In this document: positions 1-6,289 of the stretch, in pieces
How positions within the stretch are numbered: position 1 is the stretch's first letter
Layout: each line of letters begins with the position of its first letter
Assembly (NCBI GenBank): GCA_027063295.1
Contig: JAMORZ010000096.1
Span: 1-10,660, forward strand
Source of the DNA: Sulfurimonas sp.
GTDB lineage: Bacteria > Campylobacterota > Campylobacteria > Campylobacterales > Sulfurimonadaceae
Direction of reading: 5' to 3'
DNA: 10,660 nt
Made by a program: the position numbers and the translations under genes
Notes under the pieces: model-generated
The model's input: only the letters and a program-made list of their open reading frames with translations
Told to the model about the DNA's origin: nothing
The model's database searches: none

Positions 1-586
1 CCTCTACTGTATCAAAGTTTGCAATGCGGTGTACAAATGTTTTTGCAGCAGAGCTTTTCTCAAAGAGAGTCATATCTACCACTTCATCACCAAGCATCAC
101 ATTAACCCATCTAATAGGACGGATAAAGCTCTCATCTAGGCTTCCCCATCTCATAGACTTACCAAAATCAAGTGACTTGATCCATTTTTCTACTATCTCA
201 GGAAGAAGCTCAGCAGATCTTTTACCTGGAACATCTTTTTTGTAGTAAAGCACCTCTTTGCCACCTTTTGTCGCAGTGCTAAGCTCATCAAGACTCACAC
301 CACACTTTTTAGCAAAACCATTTGCTGCTGGAGTTGGCTCACCATCTTTGTAAGCCACTGCCAAAGGTGCTCCAAAAAACTCCTCTGCACTGTCTGCTTG
401 TTGCGTTTGAAACTCTCTGTGCCAAAGTACCAAACGGCGAGGTGTGTAGTAAAACTCAAACTCACATAAAAGGGAGTACTCCTCTAAAACTTTTGCATAT
501 TTTTTCTCTATATTTTTTAACTCTTTTAGGAGAGGAACTGCTGGAAGCTCCTCTACACCAATCTCGATCAATAATGGTTTTAACAT
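1..586 (-). CDS. glyS: Glycyl-tRNA synthetase beta subunit, N-terminal part (cut by window edge)
   Basis: This is the beta chain of the alpha2beta2 bacterial glycyl-tRNA synthetase, a cytoplasmic enzyme that charges tRNA-Gly with glycine. In this family the alpha chain carries the catalytic core and the beta chain contributes tRNA recognition. I translated the minus strand from the ATG at 586 and read 195 codons without a stop to the window edge. Family landmarks are IEIGVEELPA (residues 7-16), YYTPRRL (46-52) and FGKSMRWG followed by FIRPIRWV (141-161). The full protein is usually close to 700 residues, so roughly 500 lie outside the window. Another ATG at 593 is in a different frame. The Shine-Dalgarno is weak (a GAAG just before the ATG). 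The gene is divergent from the superoxide reductase gene. No alpha-subunit gene is visible, which is common because glyQ and glyS are often unlinked in this phylum. Confidence 0.95.
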   Translation of the reverse strand, partial: MLKPLLIEIGVEELPAVPLLKELKNIEKKYAKVLEEYSLLCEFEFYYTPRRLVLWHREFQTQQADSAEEFFGAPLAVAYKDGEPTPAANGFAKKCGVSLDELSTATKGGKEVLYYKKDVPGKRSAELLPEIVEKWIKSLDFGKSMRWGSLDESFIRPIRWVNVMLGDEVVDMTLFEKSSAAKTFVHRIANFDTVE

Positions 587-692
587 ACTTCATACTCTTT
601 TTATAAAATTGTTGAGATTTTATCTTTTTGTTGGTTAAAATGGTGTTAAAGATAGCTTGTAAAGAAAATTTTATTTATTAAAAATAGCTTAA

Positions 693-720
693 TTAAGACA
701 AATATACTCTGCTTTATGAT
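693..720 (+). promoter_or_regulatory. Candidate promoter of the superoxide reductase gene
   Basis: TTAAGA (693-698) and TATGAT (715-720) lie 16 bp apart upstream of the superoxide reductase gene. They match the sigma70 consensus at 4 of 6 and 5 of 6 positions. The -35 overlaps a perfect 10-bp palindrome, CTTAATTAAG (688-697), which is AT-rich and could be chance. TATACT at 703-708 is an alternative -10. The implied leader is about 50 nt. Moderate to weak support. Confidence 0.35.
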
Positions 721-776
721 AATGCTAAAGATTTTCAAGCTACAATTACACAACTCAAAAAACACAAGGAATTAAT

Positions 777-1163
777 ATGCCAAAAATTAATGTATATACA
801 AACATCGACGAAGTAGAACGTGAAGCTAAAAAAGATCTTATCGATCGTCACTCACCATTTATCACAGTAGAGGGTGTTGCTAAAAAAGGTGAGATGCTTT
901 CTGTAAATGTAAAAATGGGTAACGAGTATACTCACCCAGATGATTTCGATCACTATATTGAGTCTATCACACTTTTTAATGGTGATACTAAACTTGCATC
1001 AGCTTCTTTTGTTCCAGGTACACTTGGAAATGAAAAATCTCATGCAGAAGTTACTTTTAACATCCGTCCAATGGGTAAAAAACTCAACCTTGTAGCTCAT
1101 GGTTACTGTACAAAACACGGTATCTGGGAATCAACTCCGGTAGTTGTAGAAGTTACTGAATAA
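777..1163 (+). CDS. Superoxide reductase, class II desulfoferrodoxin/neelaredoxin type
   Basis: This 128-residue protein matches the single-domain, one-iron superoxide reductases, which reduce superoxide to hydrogen peroxide in the cytoplasm without making oxygen. The mononuclear Fe(His)4Cys site is complete: His25 (RHSPF), His53 and His59 (THPDDFDHYIES), and Cys111 with His114 (YCTKHGIWES). There is no N-terminal rubredoxin-like iron domain, so it is not a class I desulfoferrodoxin, and no signal peptide. The usual Glu-Lys-His-Val-Pro loop reads Asp-Arg-His-Ser-Pro, so Arg24 stands where the conserved catalytic-loop lysine normally is. AAGGA (766-770) lies 6 nt before the ATG. The gene is monocistronic and closed by a strong terminator. 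The peroxide formed would need a peroxidase; one is encoded at the right end of the window, though it is periplasmic. Family assignment is firm; physiological electron donors cannot be seen. Confidence 0.93.
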   Translation: MPKINVYTNIDEVEREAKKDLIDRHSPFITVEGVAKKGEMLSVNVKMGNEYTHPDDFDHYIESITLFNGDTKLASASFVPGTLGNEKSHAEVTFNIRPMGKKLNLVAHGYCTKHGIWESTPVVVEVTE

Positions 1164-1170
1164 TCCCCTC

Positions 1171-1196
1171 AAAAAAGCCCATTTTCGGGCTTTTTC
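1171..1196. terminator. Bidirectional intrinsic terminator
   Basis: The 9-bp stem AAAAAGCCC / GGGCTTTTT (1172-1180 with 1187-1195) closes a 6-nt loop, ATTTTC. The A-run on one side and T-run on the other give a U-tract in both directions. It starts 8 nt after the superoxide reductase stop and lies about 20 nt past the stop of the convergent lipoprotein gene, so it serves both. Confidence 0.93.
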
Positions 1197-1214
1197 TCTT
1201 TTTAAAAACTTTTT

Positions 1215-1637
1215 TTAGTGCAAACCTTGCATCATGTGTTTCATCATACTCTCTTGAGCTATTGATTCTAAACTATCTTCAGAGATCTCAACATAAAAAT
1301 TTTCATTATCTTCTTCATCAAGCTGAACAGTATATTGCAATGTATTTGACTGATTATTATCAAATGTTACATCCATTTTACATGTTCGTAATTGAATCTC
1401 TTTATCAAATCCTAAAGTGCGAGGAGAGGAAAACGAAACGATACTATTTGGGATAGCACCCTTAAACATTATCAAAACAGGATTATCTGAGTTATTAATA
1501 TTTTGTGACCAATTTCCATAAATCTCAGATAAAACATTTTTTACATTATCATCCGAACATTTTGGAACTTCTTTTTGAAAACATCCACTCATCATCACTA
1601 AAACAAGTACTAAAACACCAAGTTTTACTCTTTTCAT
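1215..1637 (-). CDS. Small predicted lipoprotein, function unknown
   Basis: I do not recognise this 140-residue protein as a named family. It begins with a short basic segment (MKRVK), a hydrophobic stretch (residues 6-16) and a lipobox-like MSGC with Cys19 as the likely lipidated residue. Met rather than Leu at -3 makes the box imperfect. The mature part is mixed alpha/beta in character: a helical segment after Cys27 (SDDNVKNVLSEIYGNW) and, later, alternating strand-like stretches around Cys86 and QYTVQLDEEDNENFYVEI (101-118). Cys27 and Cys86 could form a disulfide. The tail is Met-rich (MMKHMMQGLH). AAGGAT (1643-1648) lies 5 nt before the ATG, and a good promoter with a palindrome lies just upstream. 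It is monocistronic, convergent with the superoxide reductase gene. Export is inferred from the leader; the role is unknown. Confidence 0.8.
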   Translation of the reverse strand: MKRVKLGVLVLVLVMMSGCFQKEVPKCSDDNVKNVLSEIYGNWSQNINNSDNPVLIMFKGAIPNSIVSFSSPRTLGFDKEIQLRTCKMDVTFDNNQSNTLQYTVQLDEEDNENFYVEISEDSLESIAQESMMKHMMQGLH

Positions 1638-1665
1638 ACATTATCCTTTTTAACTTTTTTACACA

Positions 1666-1694
1666 ATTATAGTGAATTTTACCAGTTTTGTAAA
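1666..1694 (-). promoter_or_regulatory. Sigma70-type promoter of the lipoprotein gene
   Basis: On the minus strand, TTTACA (1694-1689, 5 of 6 to consensus) and TATAAT (1671-1666, perfect) are separated by 17 bp. Transcription would start near 1659, giving a leader of about 22 nt with the ribosome-binding site AAGGAT inside it. This is the best promoter match in the window. Confidence 0.72.
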
Positions 1695-1701
1695 CAAAAC
1701 T
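1684..1701. promoter_or_regulatory. 18-bp palindrome over the lipoprotein -35 box, possible operator
   Basis: AGTTTTGT (1684-1691), AA, ACAAAACT (1694-1701) forms perfect 8-bp arms around a 2-bp centre. It covers the whole -35 hexamer (1689-1694) of the lipoprotein promoter, where a bound repressor would block RNA polymerase. As a hairpin it would be weak (AT-rich, no following T-run), so an operator is the better reading than a terminator for the upstream tRNA. The binding protein is unknown. Confidence 0.4.
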
Positions 1702-1757
1702 ATCACAAATCATCTGTACAATATTAAAGTATTTGGAAGTCATTTTAGGAGTTTAAG

Positions 1758-1834
1758 TGGTGGGTTCGCCGTGACTCGAACACGGGACCACTCCGTTATG
1801 AGCGGAGGGCTCTAACCAACTGAGCTACGAACCC
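1758..1834 (-). tRNA. tRNA with anticodon CAU (elongator Met likely; Ile2 possible), CCA encoded
   Basis: The minus strand folds as a complete cloverleaf. The acceptor stem is GGGTTCG / CGAACCC (1828-1834 with 1762-1768), the D arm carries AGCTCAGTTGGTTAGAGC, and the anticodon stem CTCCG / CGGAG holds loop CTCATAA with anticodon CAT (1798-1800). The T arm is CCGTG-TTCGAGT-CACGG, the discriminator is A, and CCA is encoded at 1760-1758. A CAU anticodon can be initiator Met, elongator Met or the lysidine-modified Ile2. The initiator is unlikely because position 1 pairs normally (G-C) with position 72 and the anticodon stem lacks the three G-C pairs. I favour elongator Met, but Ile2 cannot be excluded by eye. 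It lies 48 bp after the RND gene. Confidence 0.95.
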
Positions 1835-1853
1835 ACTTTGTTTGTAGGGCGAA

Positions 1854-1859
1854 ATTATA
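1854..1859 (-). promoter_or_regulatory. -10 box of a tRNA promoter
   Basis: A perfect TATAAT on the minus strand ends 19 nt before the tRNA 5' end, within the 48-bp gap after the RND stop codon. A start near 1847 would give a short 5' leader for RNase P to remove. No convincing -35 is present at 17 bp (it reads GGAAGC), so the call rests on the -10 and its position. Confidence 0.45.
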
Positions 1860-1882
1860 TCGATTTTGAACTTATAGCTTCC

Positions 1883-4800
1883 TTATGATTTTGGATCTTT
1901 GATATGGTGTACAACTGCAAACAAAAGAGGAACATAGATAAGATTTAAAACAGTTGCCCAAGCTATCCCATACCCTAGTGAGACTGCCATTGGTTGCAAG
2001 ATCATCGCTTGACCAGAAGCAAAAAAGATCAAAGTTAAAAGACCAAGCACAGTTGTGAGTGATGTTAGCAAAATTGGACGGAGTCTTGTTTTTGCTCTTG
2101 CCATCAACTCTTCTGTATCTTTTGCATTTTTAATAAAATCAACCATAATAAGCCCATCATTAACAACAACACCAGCAAGTCCAACGATACCTATCATACC
2201 AGGCATAGTTAGATTAAGTCCCATAATCTGATGCCCAACAAGCACACCAAGTAAAACAAAAGGAATAGTACTAATAACTATGAGAGATTTTTTAATAGAG
2301 TCAAACAACCATACAAGAGTAATAAAGATCAAAAAGATTGCAATAAGCCCCGATTGCATCATCTCTTTTTTGTTTTTGTTGTTTTCTTTCTCTTCACCTT
2401 TTATCTCTATTTTATACCCTTCATTTTTTAGCTCTTCAAAAACAGGTTGGAGTTTTTGCATCACTTCAGATGAAGTGATTACTTTTTTATCTAATGAAGC
2501 ATATACACTGCGTAAACGTTTTGCATCCTCTTTTTTCAAAGTCACAAAACTTTGTACATAAACAAAATCACATATATCTTTTAAAGCTACAAATTGATCA
2601 CTTGATGGTATCTGCAACTCTATGGAATTTATGGAGTTTATATTTTTATTTATCTCACTCTCTAAACGTATACGTATAAGTCCATTGTCATTAAAAAGTT
2701 TTCCATACTCCCCTTTTAGGTAGTAAGCACGAAGTTCATTAGAGATACTCTCCTCATTAAAGCCCAACTCTTGCCCATAGCTGTTTACTCTAAGTTTTAG
2801 CTCTTTTTCTCCCAAGTCTGCATCATCTGAAATATTGTAAACACCATCGATCTTTCCAAGTGCATCTTTGAGTTTTTTGATCGCACCAAGAACCTCTTGA
2901 TTTTTCTCAACAACGAGACTAAGTTCAATATCGTGTGCAACAACCCCTGCACCAGGAACTTTTACAACAAGTTCATCAAAAGAGCCTTGATGATCTTTAA
3001 GAAGCTCTTTTATCTGTGCAGCTATCACTTTTGCATCGTGTTGTCTGAGTTTCATACTATTATCATGTTCTACAGACAACAATGGACTTATATACTTATC
3101 GAAGAAATTTTCTGGTGCTCTTTCATGAAGATCTATAAAAATATGAAAATAGTTCTCTCCAAGATCTACCTTATTTTTTGCATCCATTTTAAAACCAACA
3201 ACAGAGGTCACTGAGGAAACATCATCTTTATCTAGATTATCGATAAGGATTTTCTCTATTTTTGTTACAATCTTTTCAGTATCTGAGAGTTCATTGTTGA
3301 TATCTACCTTTCCATAAACATACACCTGAGTATTATCAAAGTCTGGAAAAAGTTGAAACTTTGAGTGTTTGAGCATCATAGCAGTAAGTATTAAAATGCT
3401 CCCCACCATCACCACAAGAGCTACATACTTGCGTTTAAAAACAAAATGAAGAAGTGTTGAGTACCATCCATACATCTTGTTCCAAAAGTTCTTTGTAAAA
3501 CTCCCCTCTTTTGAAACTCGTAAAAAGTCGTGTGCATGAAGTGGCAAAAAGTAAAAAGCCTCAAAAAGTGAAGAGAGAAGTAAAACCGTAATCATAATAG
3601 GAATAATACGGATAAACATCCCCATATCTCCTGTCATAAGAAGCATAGGCAAAAATGCAAAAACTGTTGTAAGTGTTGCTGTAAGTACAGCAGGAAACAT
3701 CTCAGTTGCACCAACGATTACAGCCTCTTTACGCTCCATCCCCTCCTCTAAATGTCTGTATATATTCTCAGCAACAACTATTGCTTCATCAACAAGCATT
3801 CCAAGTGCTATGAGTGCACCCAAAAGTGACAACATATTTAAACTATCACCAAGTAGTTCAGTTGCGATAAGACCTATCATAAAACTTACAGGTATCCCAA
3901 GTGCTACAACAAATGCTATCCCTTTATTGATAAAAAGCAACATTGCCAAAAACACCAACAATAAACCAAAAGCTATATTTGAAAAAACAATATTGAGACG
4001 ATTTTTGATCCATACTGAGGTATCTGTATAGATGTTATACTTAACTTGTGGATGTCTTTGCTCTAAAGTTGCCAAGAGTTTACGTATATCTCTTACAAGA
4101 GCTATTGCATTTCCATCTTTTGACTTTGTAACATTAACAGAGATATTACGAACCCCGTTATAGTGAGAAAGTTCACTCTCATCACTTAGTTTAAAATCAA
4201 CATCGGCAATATCTCCGATACGAAGTTTCCTACCACCAACACTGATGATGGTATCTTCAACATCTTTTTTTGTTTTTTCACCATTATATGTTGAGATATA
4301 AAGATGGTGGGCTTTTTGTTTGATAGTTCCTACTGGAAAGATGGAGCTTATATTACGTAAAGCTGCGATCACTAAAGATGGCTTAAGCCCATAAGCTTTT
4401 ATCTTTTCGTTGTTCAAACGGATATCAAGCTCTTCATCCGCATCACCACGAATACTGATCTCACTAAGCTCTTTAAACTTTGAAAGTTTACTTTTGAGTT
4501 CATCTGCATAGTAGAGCAACTCTTTTTTATCTAAATCCCCAGAGATAGCGATAAGAACAAGTGGAAATGCATGCGTTTTTATCTTTGCAATTGGCTCATT
4601 CATATCTGCGGGGATATCTTTTTTTACAGCTGCGACTATATCTTTTACATCGTTGAGGACAGTTATATTATCTGAACCGTTTTTGATATCTGCTTGAATA
4701 CTAAATGAACCATTTTTTATGGTAGTTTTCACCTCTTCTAGCTCATCAATATTTTGTAAGTCATCTTCAATACTCTGTACAACCATCTTATCTAAGATAT

Positions 4801-4975
4801 CTGCAGATGTTCCAGAATACCCACCTGTGATCAAGATCTTATCTAGATTCATAGGAGGAAAAATCTCTTTTGGAATGTTAATATATGCAAATGCAGACAA
4901 CATAAAAATAAAGATAAGCAGTATATGGTTTAAAAGGGGTTTGTTTATGGCAAACTCTATAAATTTACGAATCAT
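1883..4975 (-). CDS. RND-superfamily efflux transporter (AcrB/HAE1-like permease)
   Basis: This is a 1030-residue inner-membrane proton-driven exporter of the AcrB type. It has the duplicated RND plan: an N-terminal TM helix (residues 13-33), a periplasmic porter region, TM helices 2-6 (about 330-480), a TM7 near 520, a second porter region, and TM helices 8-12 (about 875-1022). The TM4 motif reads LVDEAIVVAEN, so the two AcrB acidic relay residues are Asp396 and Glu397. In TM10 GVVVNDGLIMVDF places Asn939 where AcrB has its essential Lys, as in several non-AcrB RND subgroups. I chose the ATG at 4975: AAAAAGG lies 6 nt upstream, whereas a TTG at 4978 would leave only 3 nt. The gene follows the ftsL-like gene by 11 nt, with its ribosome-binding site overlapping that gene's stop. 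No membrane-fusion adaptor is in the window. Substrate unknown; the family call is firm. Confidence 0.92.
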   Translation of the reverse strand: MIRKFIEFAINKPLLNHILLIFIFMLSAFAYINIPKEIFPPMNLDKILITGGYSGTSADILDKMVVQSIEDDLQNIDELEEVKTTIKNGSFSIQADIKNGSDNITVLNDVKDIVAAVKKDIPADMNEPIAKIKTHAFPLVLIAISGDLDKKELLYYADELKSKLSKFKELSEISIRGDADEELDIRLNNEKIKAYGLKPSLVIAALRNISSIFPVGTIKQKAHHLYISTYNGEKTKKDVEDTIISVGGRKLRIGDIADVDFKLSDESELSHYNGVRNISVNVTKSKDGNAIALVRDIRKLLATLEQRHPQVKYNIYTDTSVWIKNRLNIVFSNIAFGLLLVFLAMLLFINKGIAFVVALGIPVSFMIGLIATELLGDSLNMLSLLGALIALGMLVDEAIVVAENIYRHLEEGMERKEAVIVGATEMFPAVLTATLTTVFAFLPMLLMTGDMGMFIRIIPIMITVLLLSSLFEAFYFLPLHAHDFLRVSKEGSFTKNFWNKMYGWYSTLLHFVFKRKYVALVVMVGSILILTAMMLKHSKFQLFPDFDNTQVYVYGKVDINNELSDTEKIVTKIEKILIDNLDKDDVSSVTSVVGFKMDAKNKVDLGENYFHIFIDLHERAPENFFDKYISPLLSVEHDNSMKLRQHDAKVIAAQIKELLKDHQGSFDELVVKVPGAGVVAHDIELSLVVEKNQEVLGAIKKLKDALGKIDGVYNISDDADLGEKELKLRVNSYGQELGFNEESISNELRAYYLKGEYGKLFNDNGLIRIRLESEINKNINSINSIELQIPSSDQFVALKDICDFVYVQSFVTLKKEDAKRLRSVYASLDKKVITSSEVMQKLQPVFEELKNEGYKIEIKGEEKENNKNKKEMMQSGLIAIFLIFITLVWLFDSIKKSLIVISTIPFVLLGVLVGHQIMGLNLTMPGMIGIVGLAGVVVNDGLIMVDFIKNAKDTEELMARAKTRLRPILLTSLTTVLGLLTLIFFASGQAMILQPMAVSLGYGIAWATVLNLIYVPLLFAVVHHIKDPKS

Positions 4976-4986
4976 CAACTGCCTTT

Positions 4987-5268
4987 TTAAAACAATGTAT
5001 CTAAAATTTGGTTTTTAAACTTTATAGACTCTACAGAAGCACCAATGATTTTGTTTTCCTCTTGAAGTGTTTCATACTCAACATTGAGCTTTGCGATATC
5101 TCGACTTTTAAAATATATCTGTTGCTGGATATATATTTTTGGAAAAACTACAACAAGCACAAGAAGCATCGCTAAAACAACATAGGTAAAATAGCGAAGA
5201 TCTAAAAATCTTTTTGGTGCTATAACTGTATCAATCTCATCAAGGAGTTGCGTTTTATCACTCATCAT
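4987..5268 (-). CDS. FtsL-like bitopic membrane protein
   Basis: This 93-residue protein has a short cytoplasmic N-terminus (1-27), one strongly hydrophobic TM helix (about 28-45, FTYVVLAMLLVLVVVFPKI) and a predicted extracytoplasmic coiled coil (about 50-85, rich in Glu, Lys, Ile and Leu). This is the plan of the division protein FtsL, which joins FtsB and FtsQ at the septum and helps activate FtsWI. The position directly after rsmH is also that of ftsL in the dcw cluster. FtsL diverges strongly in sequence, so the call rests on topology, size and gene order, not on residue identity. The start overlaps the end of rsmH by 11 nt, which suggests translational coupling. An adjacent ATG (5265) would shorten it by one residue. 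It could instead be another small septal or membrane protein. Confidence 0.72.
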   Translation of the reverse strand: MMSDKTQLLDEIDTVIAPKRFLDLRYFTYVVLAMLLVLVVVFPKIYIQQQIYFKSRDIAKLNVEYETLQEENKIIGASVESIKFKNQILDTLF

Positions 5269-6190
5269 CTATATCCATCTGAAAAACTCTTAACTTTGCA
5301 CTTCTGCTTCTTGCATTTTGTTTTAGCTCATCTGGTTGTGCGATAAGAGGTTTTCTTGTAATAATTTTTCCAAGACTGTGGTTGTTGCCACACTCACAAC
5401 GAAATGCCTCTGATGGACAAATACAGTTTTTTGACCATTTTGAAAATGTTTGTTTTACGATTCTGTCTTCTAGAGAGTGAAAAGAGATGATTGCTACTCT
5501 CGCATTTGGTAATTTTGCATACTCAAGTGCTTGAAGCAACCCTTTTAGTTCACCAAGTTCATCATTTACCTCGATCCTTATCGCTTGCATCAGAAGTGTC
5601 GCAGGATGGATTTTTTTCCCTTTAGGCATAAACGGTTTGAGTTTTTCACTCAACTCTTTAGCAGAGTGAAACGGTCTGTTTTTCACAATCTCAGAAGCGA
5701 TCTTTTTATAGTTTCTCAACTCTCCATACTCAAGCAAAATCTCTTCAAGTTGATGTTGTGCATATCCATTTACAACATCAGCAGCACTCAACGGTGCATC
5801 AGTATCCATTCTCATATCGAGTGTTTCACTCTCATAAGAGAAACCTCTCTCTTTCTGATCGAGTTGTAACGACGAAACACCAATATCTGCTAAAACACCA
5901 CAAATCCTTTTAGGGTCTATCTCTTGAAGTATCTCTTGTATCACCTGAGAGAAACGCCCTTTTTTGATCTGCACACGATCTGCATATTTTTCTAATCTTT
6001 TTGTAGAAAATGCAATAGCCGTTTCATCTTGATCGATCGCAATCACAGAGATATTTTCATAAGCATCAAGTAAAAGGGAAGTATGCCCTCCATACCCCAT
6101 CGTACAATCAATAATCACTCCATCTTCAACACCCTCAAATGCATCAACAACTTCACGATAAAGTACTGGAATATGGGGAATATTTTGCAC
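5258..6190 (-). CDS. rsmH: 16S rRNA (cytosine(1402)-N4)-methyltransferase RsmH
   Basis: RsmH (MraW) transfers a methyl group from S-adenosylmethionine to N4 of C1402 in the 16S rRNA decoding centre. The 310-residue length is typical. Visible motifs are HIPVLYREVVDAF (6-18), the SAM-binding DCTMGYGGHT (28-37), AIDQD (51-55), VLADIGVSSLQLD with ERGFSY (99-119), MRMD (126-129), RIEVNDEL (205-212) and ISFHSLEDRIVKQTF (235-249). Near the C-terminus a Cys cluster (CICPSEAFRCECG, 256-268) is as seen in many homologues. The start is a GTG at 6190: an in-frame TAA lies just upstream, the next Met (31) would remove part of the fold, and AAAGG (6197-6201) sits 6 nt before it. It heads a cluster with the ftsL-like and RND genes. 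Its promoter is divergent from the receiver-domain gene. Confidence 0.97.
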   Translation of the reverse strand: MQNIPHIPVLYREVVDAFEGVEDGVIIDCTMGYGGHTSLLLDAYENISVIAIDQDETAIAFSTKRLEKYADRVQIKKGRFSQVIQEILQEIDPKRICGVLADIGVSSLQLDQKERGFSYESETLDMRMDTDAPLSAADVVNGYAQHQLEEILLEYGELRNYKKIASEIVKNRPFHSAKELSEKLKPFMPKGKKIHPATLLMQAIRIEVNDELGELKGLLQALEYAKLPNARVAIISFHSLEDRIVKQTFSKWSKNCICPSEAFRCECGNNHSLGKIITRKPLIAQPDELKQNARSRSAKLRVFQMDIDDE

Positions 6191-6221
6191 AATAAGCCTT
6201 TAGGAAAATCTTTATTTGCGA

Positions 6222-6227
6222 ATTATA
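6222..6227 (-). promoter_or_regulatory. -10 box of the rsmH cluster promoter
   Basis: A perfect minus-strand TATAAT lies about 30 nt before the rsmH GTG, with a start expected near 6215. No good -35 is seen at 16-18 bp, only AT-rich sequence. Weak -35 boxes are usual for sigma70 promoters in Campylobacter and Helicobacter. Confidence 0.5.
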
Positions 6228-6253
6228 CAGTTTTTTTGTAAAATTTAATTTGT

Positions 6254-6259
6254 TATAAT
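6254..6259 (+). promoter_or_regulatory. -10 box of the receiver-domain gene promoter
   Basis: A perfect TATAAT lies 30 nt before the ATG of the receiver gene and is preceded by a T-rich tract (6231-6237) with no recognisable -35 hexamer. It is back to back with the rsmH -10 box, 26 bp away, so the two polymerases would compete for overlapping DNA. Confidence 0.5.
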
Positions 6260-6289
6260 GTATGATACAAAAAAATGTAAGGCTTTTCA

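Noticed and set aside
24..606. Two plus-strand open frames of 73 and 94 codons
   Set aside because: They lie antisense to glyS, whose translation is clearly family-like through the whole stretch. Neither has a recognisable domain or ribosome-binding site.
688..697. CTTAATTAAG palindrome upstream of the superoxide reductase gene as an operator
   Set aside because: It is only 10 bp and almost wholly A/T in an AT-rich region, so chance is a sufficient explanation. It does not match the Fur/PerR pattern found near the peroxidase gene.
1758..1834. tRNA as an integration site for a mobile element
   Set aside because: No integrase, direct repeat of the tRNA 3' end or compositional break is seen on either side; the neighbours look like core genes.
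4976..4978. TTG start for the RND gene one codon upstream of the ATG
   Set aside because: The Shine-Dalgarno AAAAAGG would be only 3 nt from the TTG but is 6 nt from the ATG, and ATG is the stronger start.
2280..5018. Several plus-strand open frames of 61-105 codons opposite the RND gene
   Set aside because: The RND frame is continuous and motif-rich throughout. The opposite frames have low-complexity Ser/Phe/Leu-rich or Lys/Asn-rich products typical of antisense shadows.
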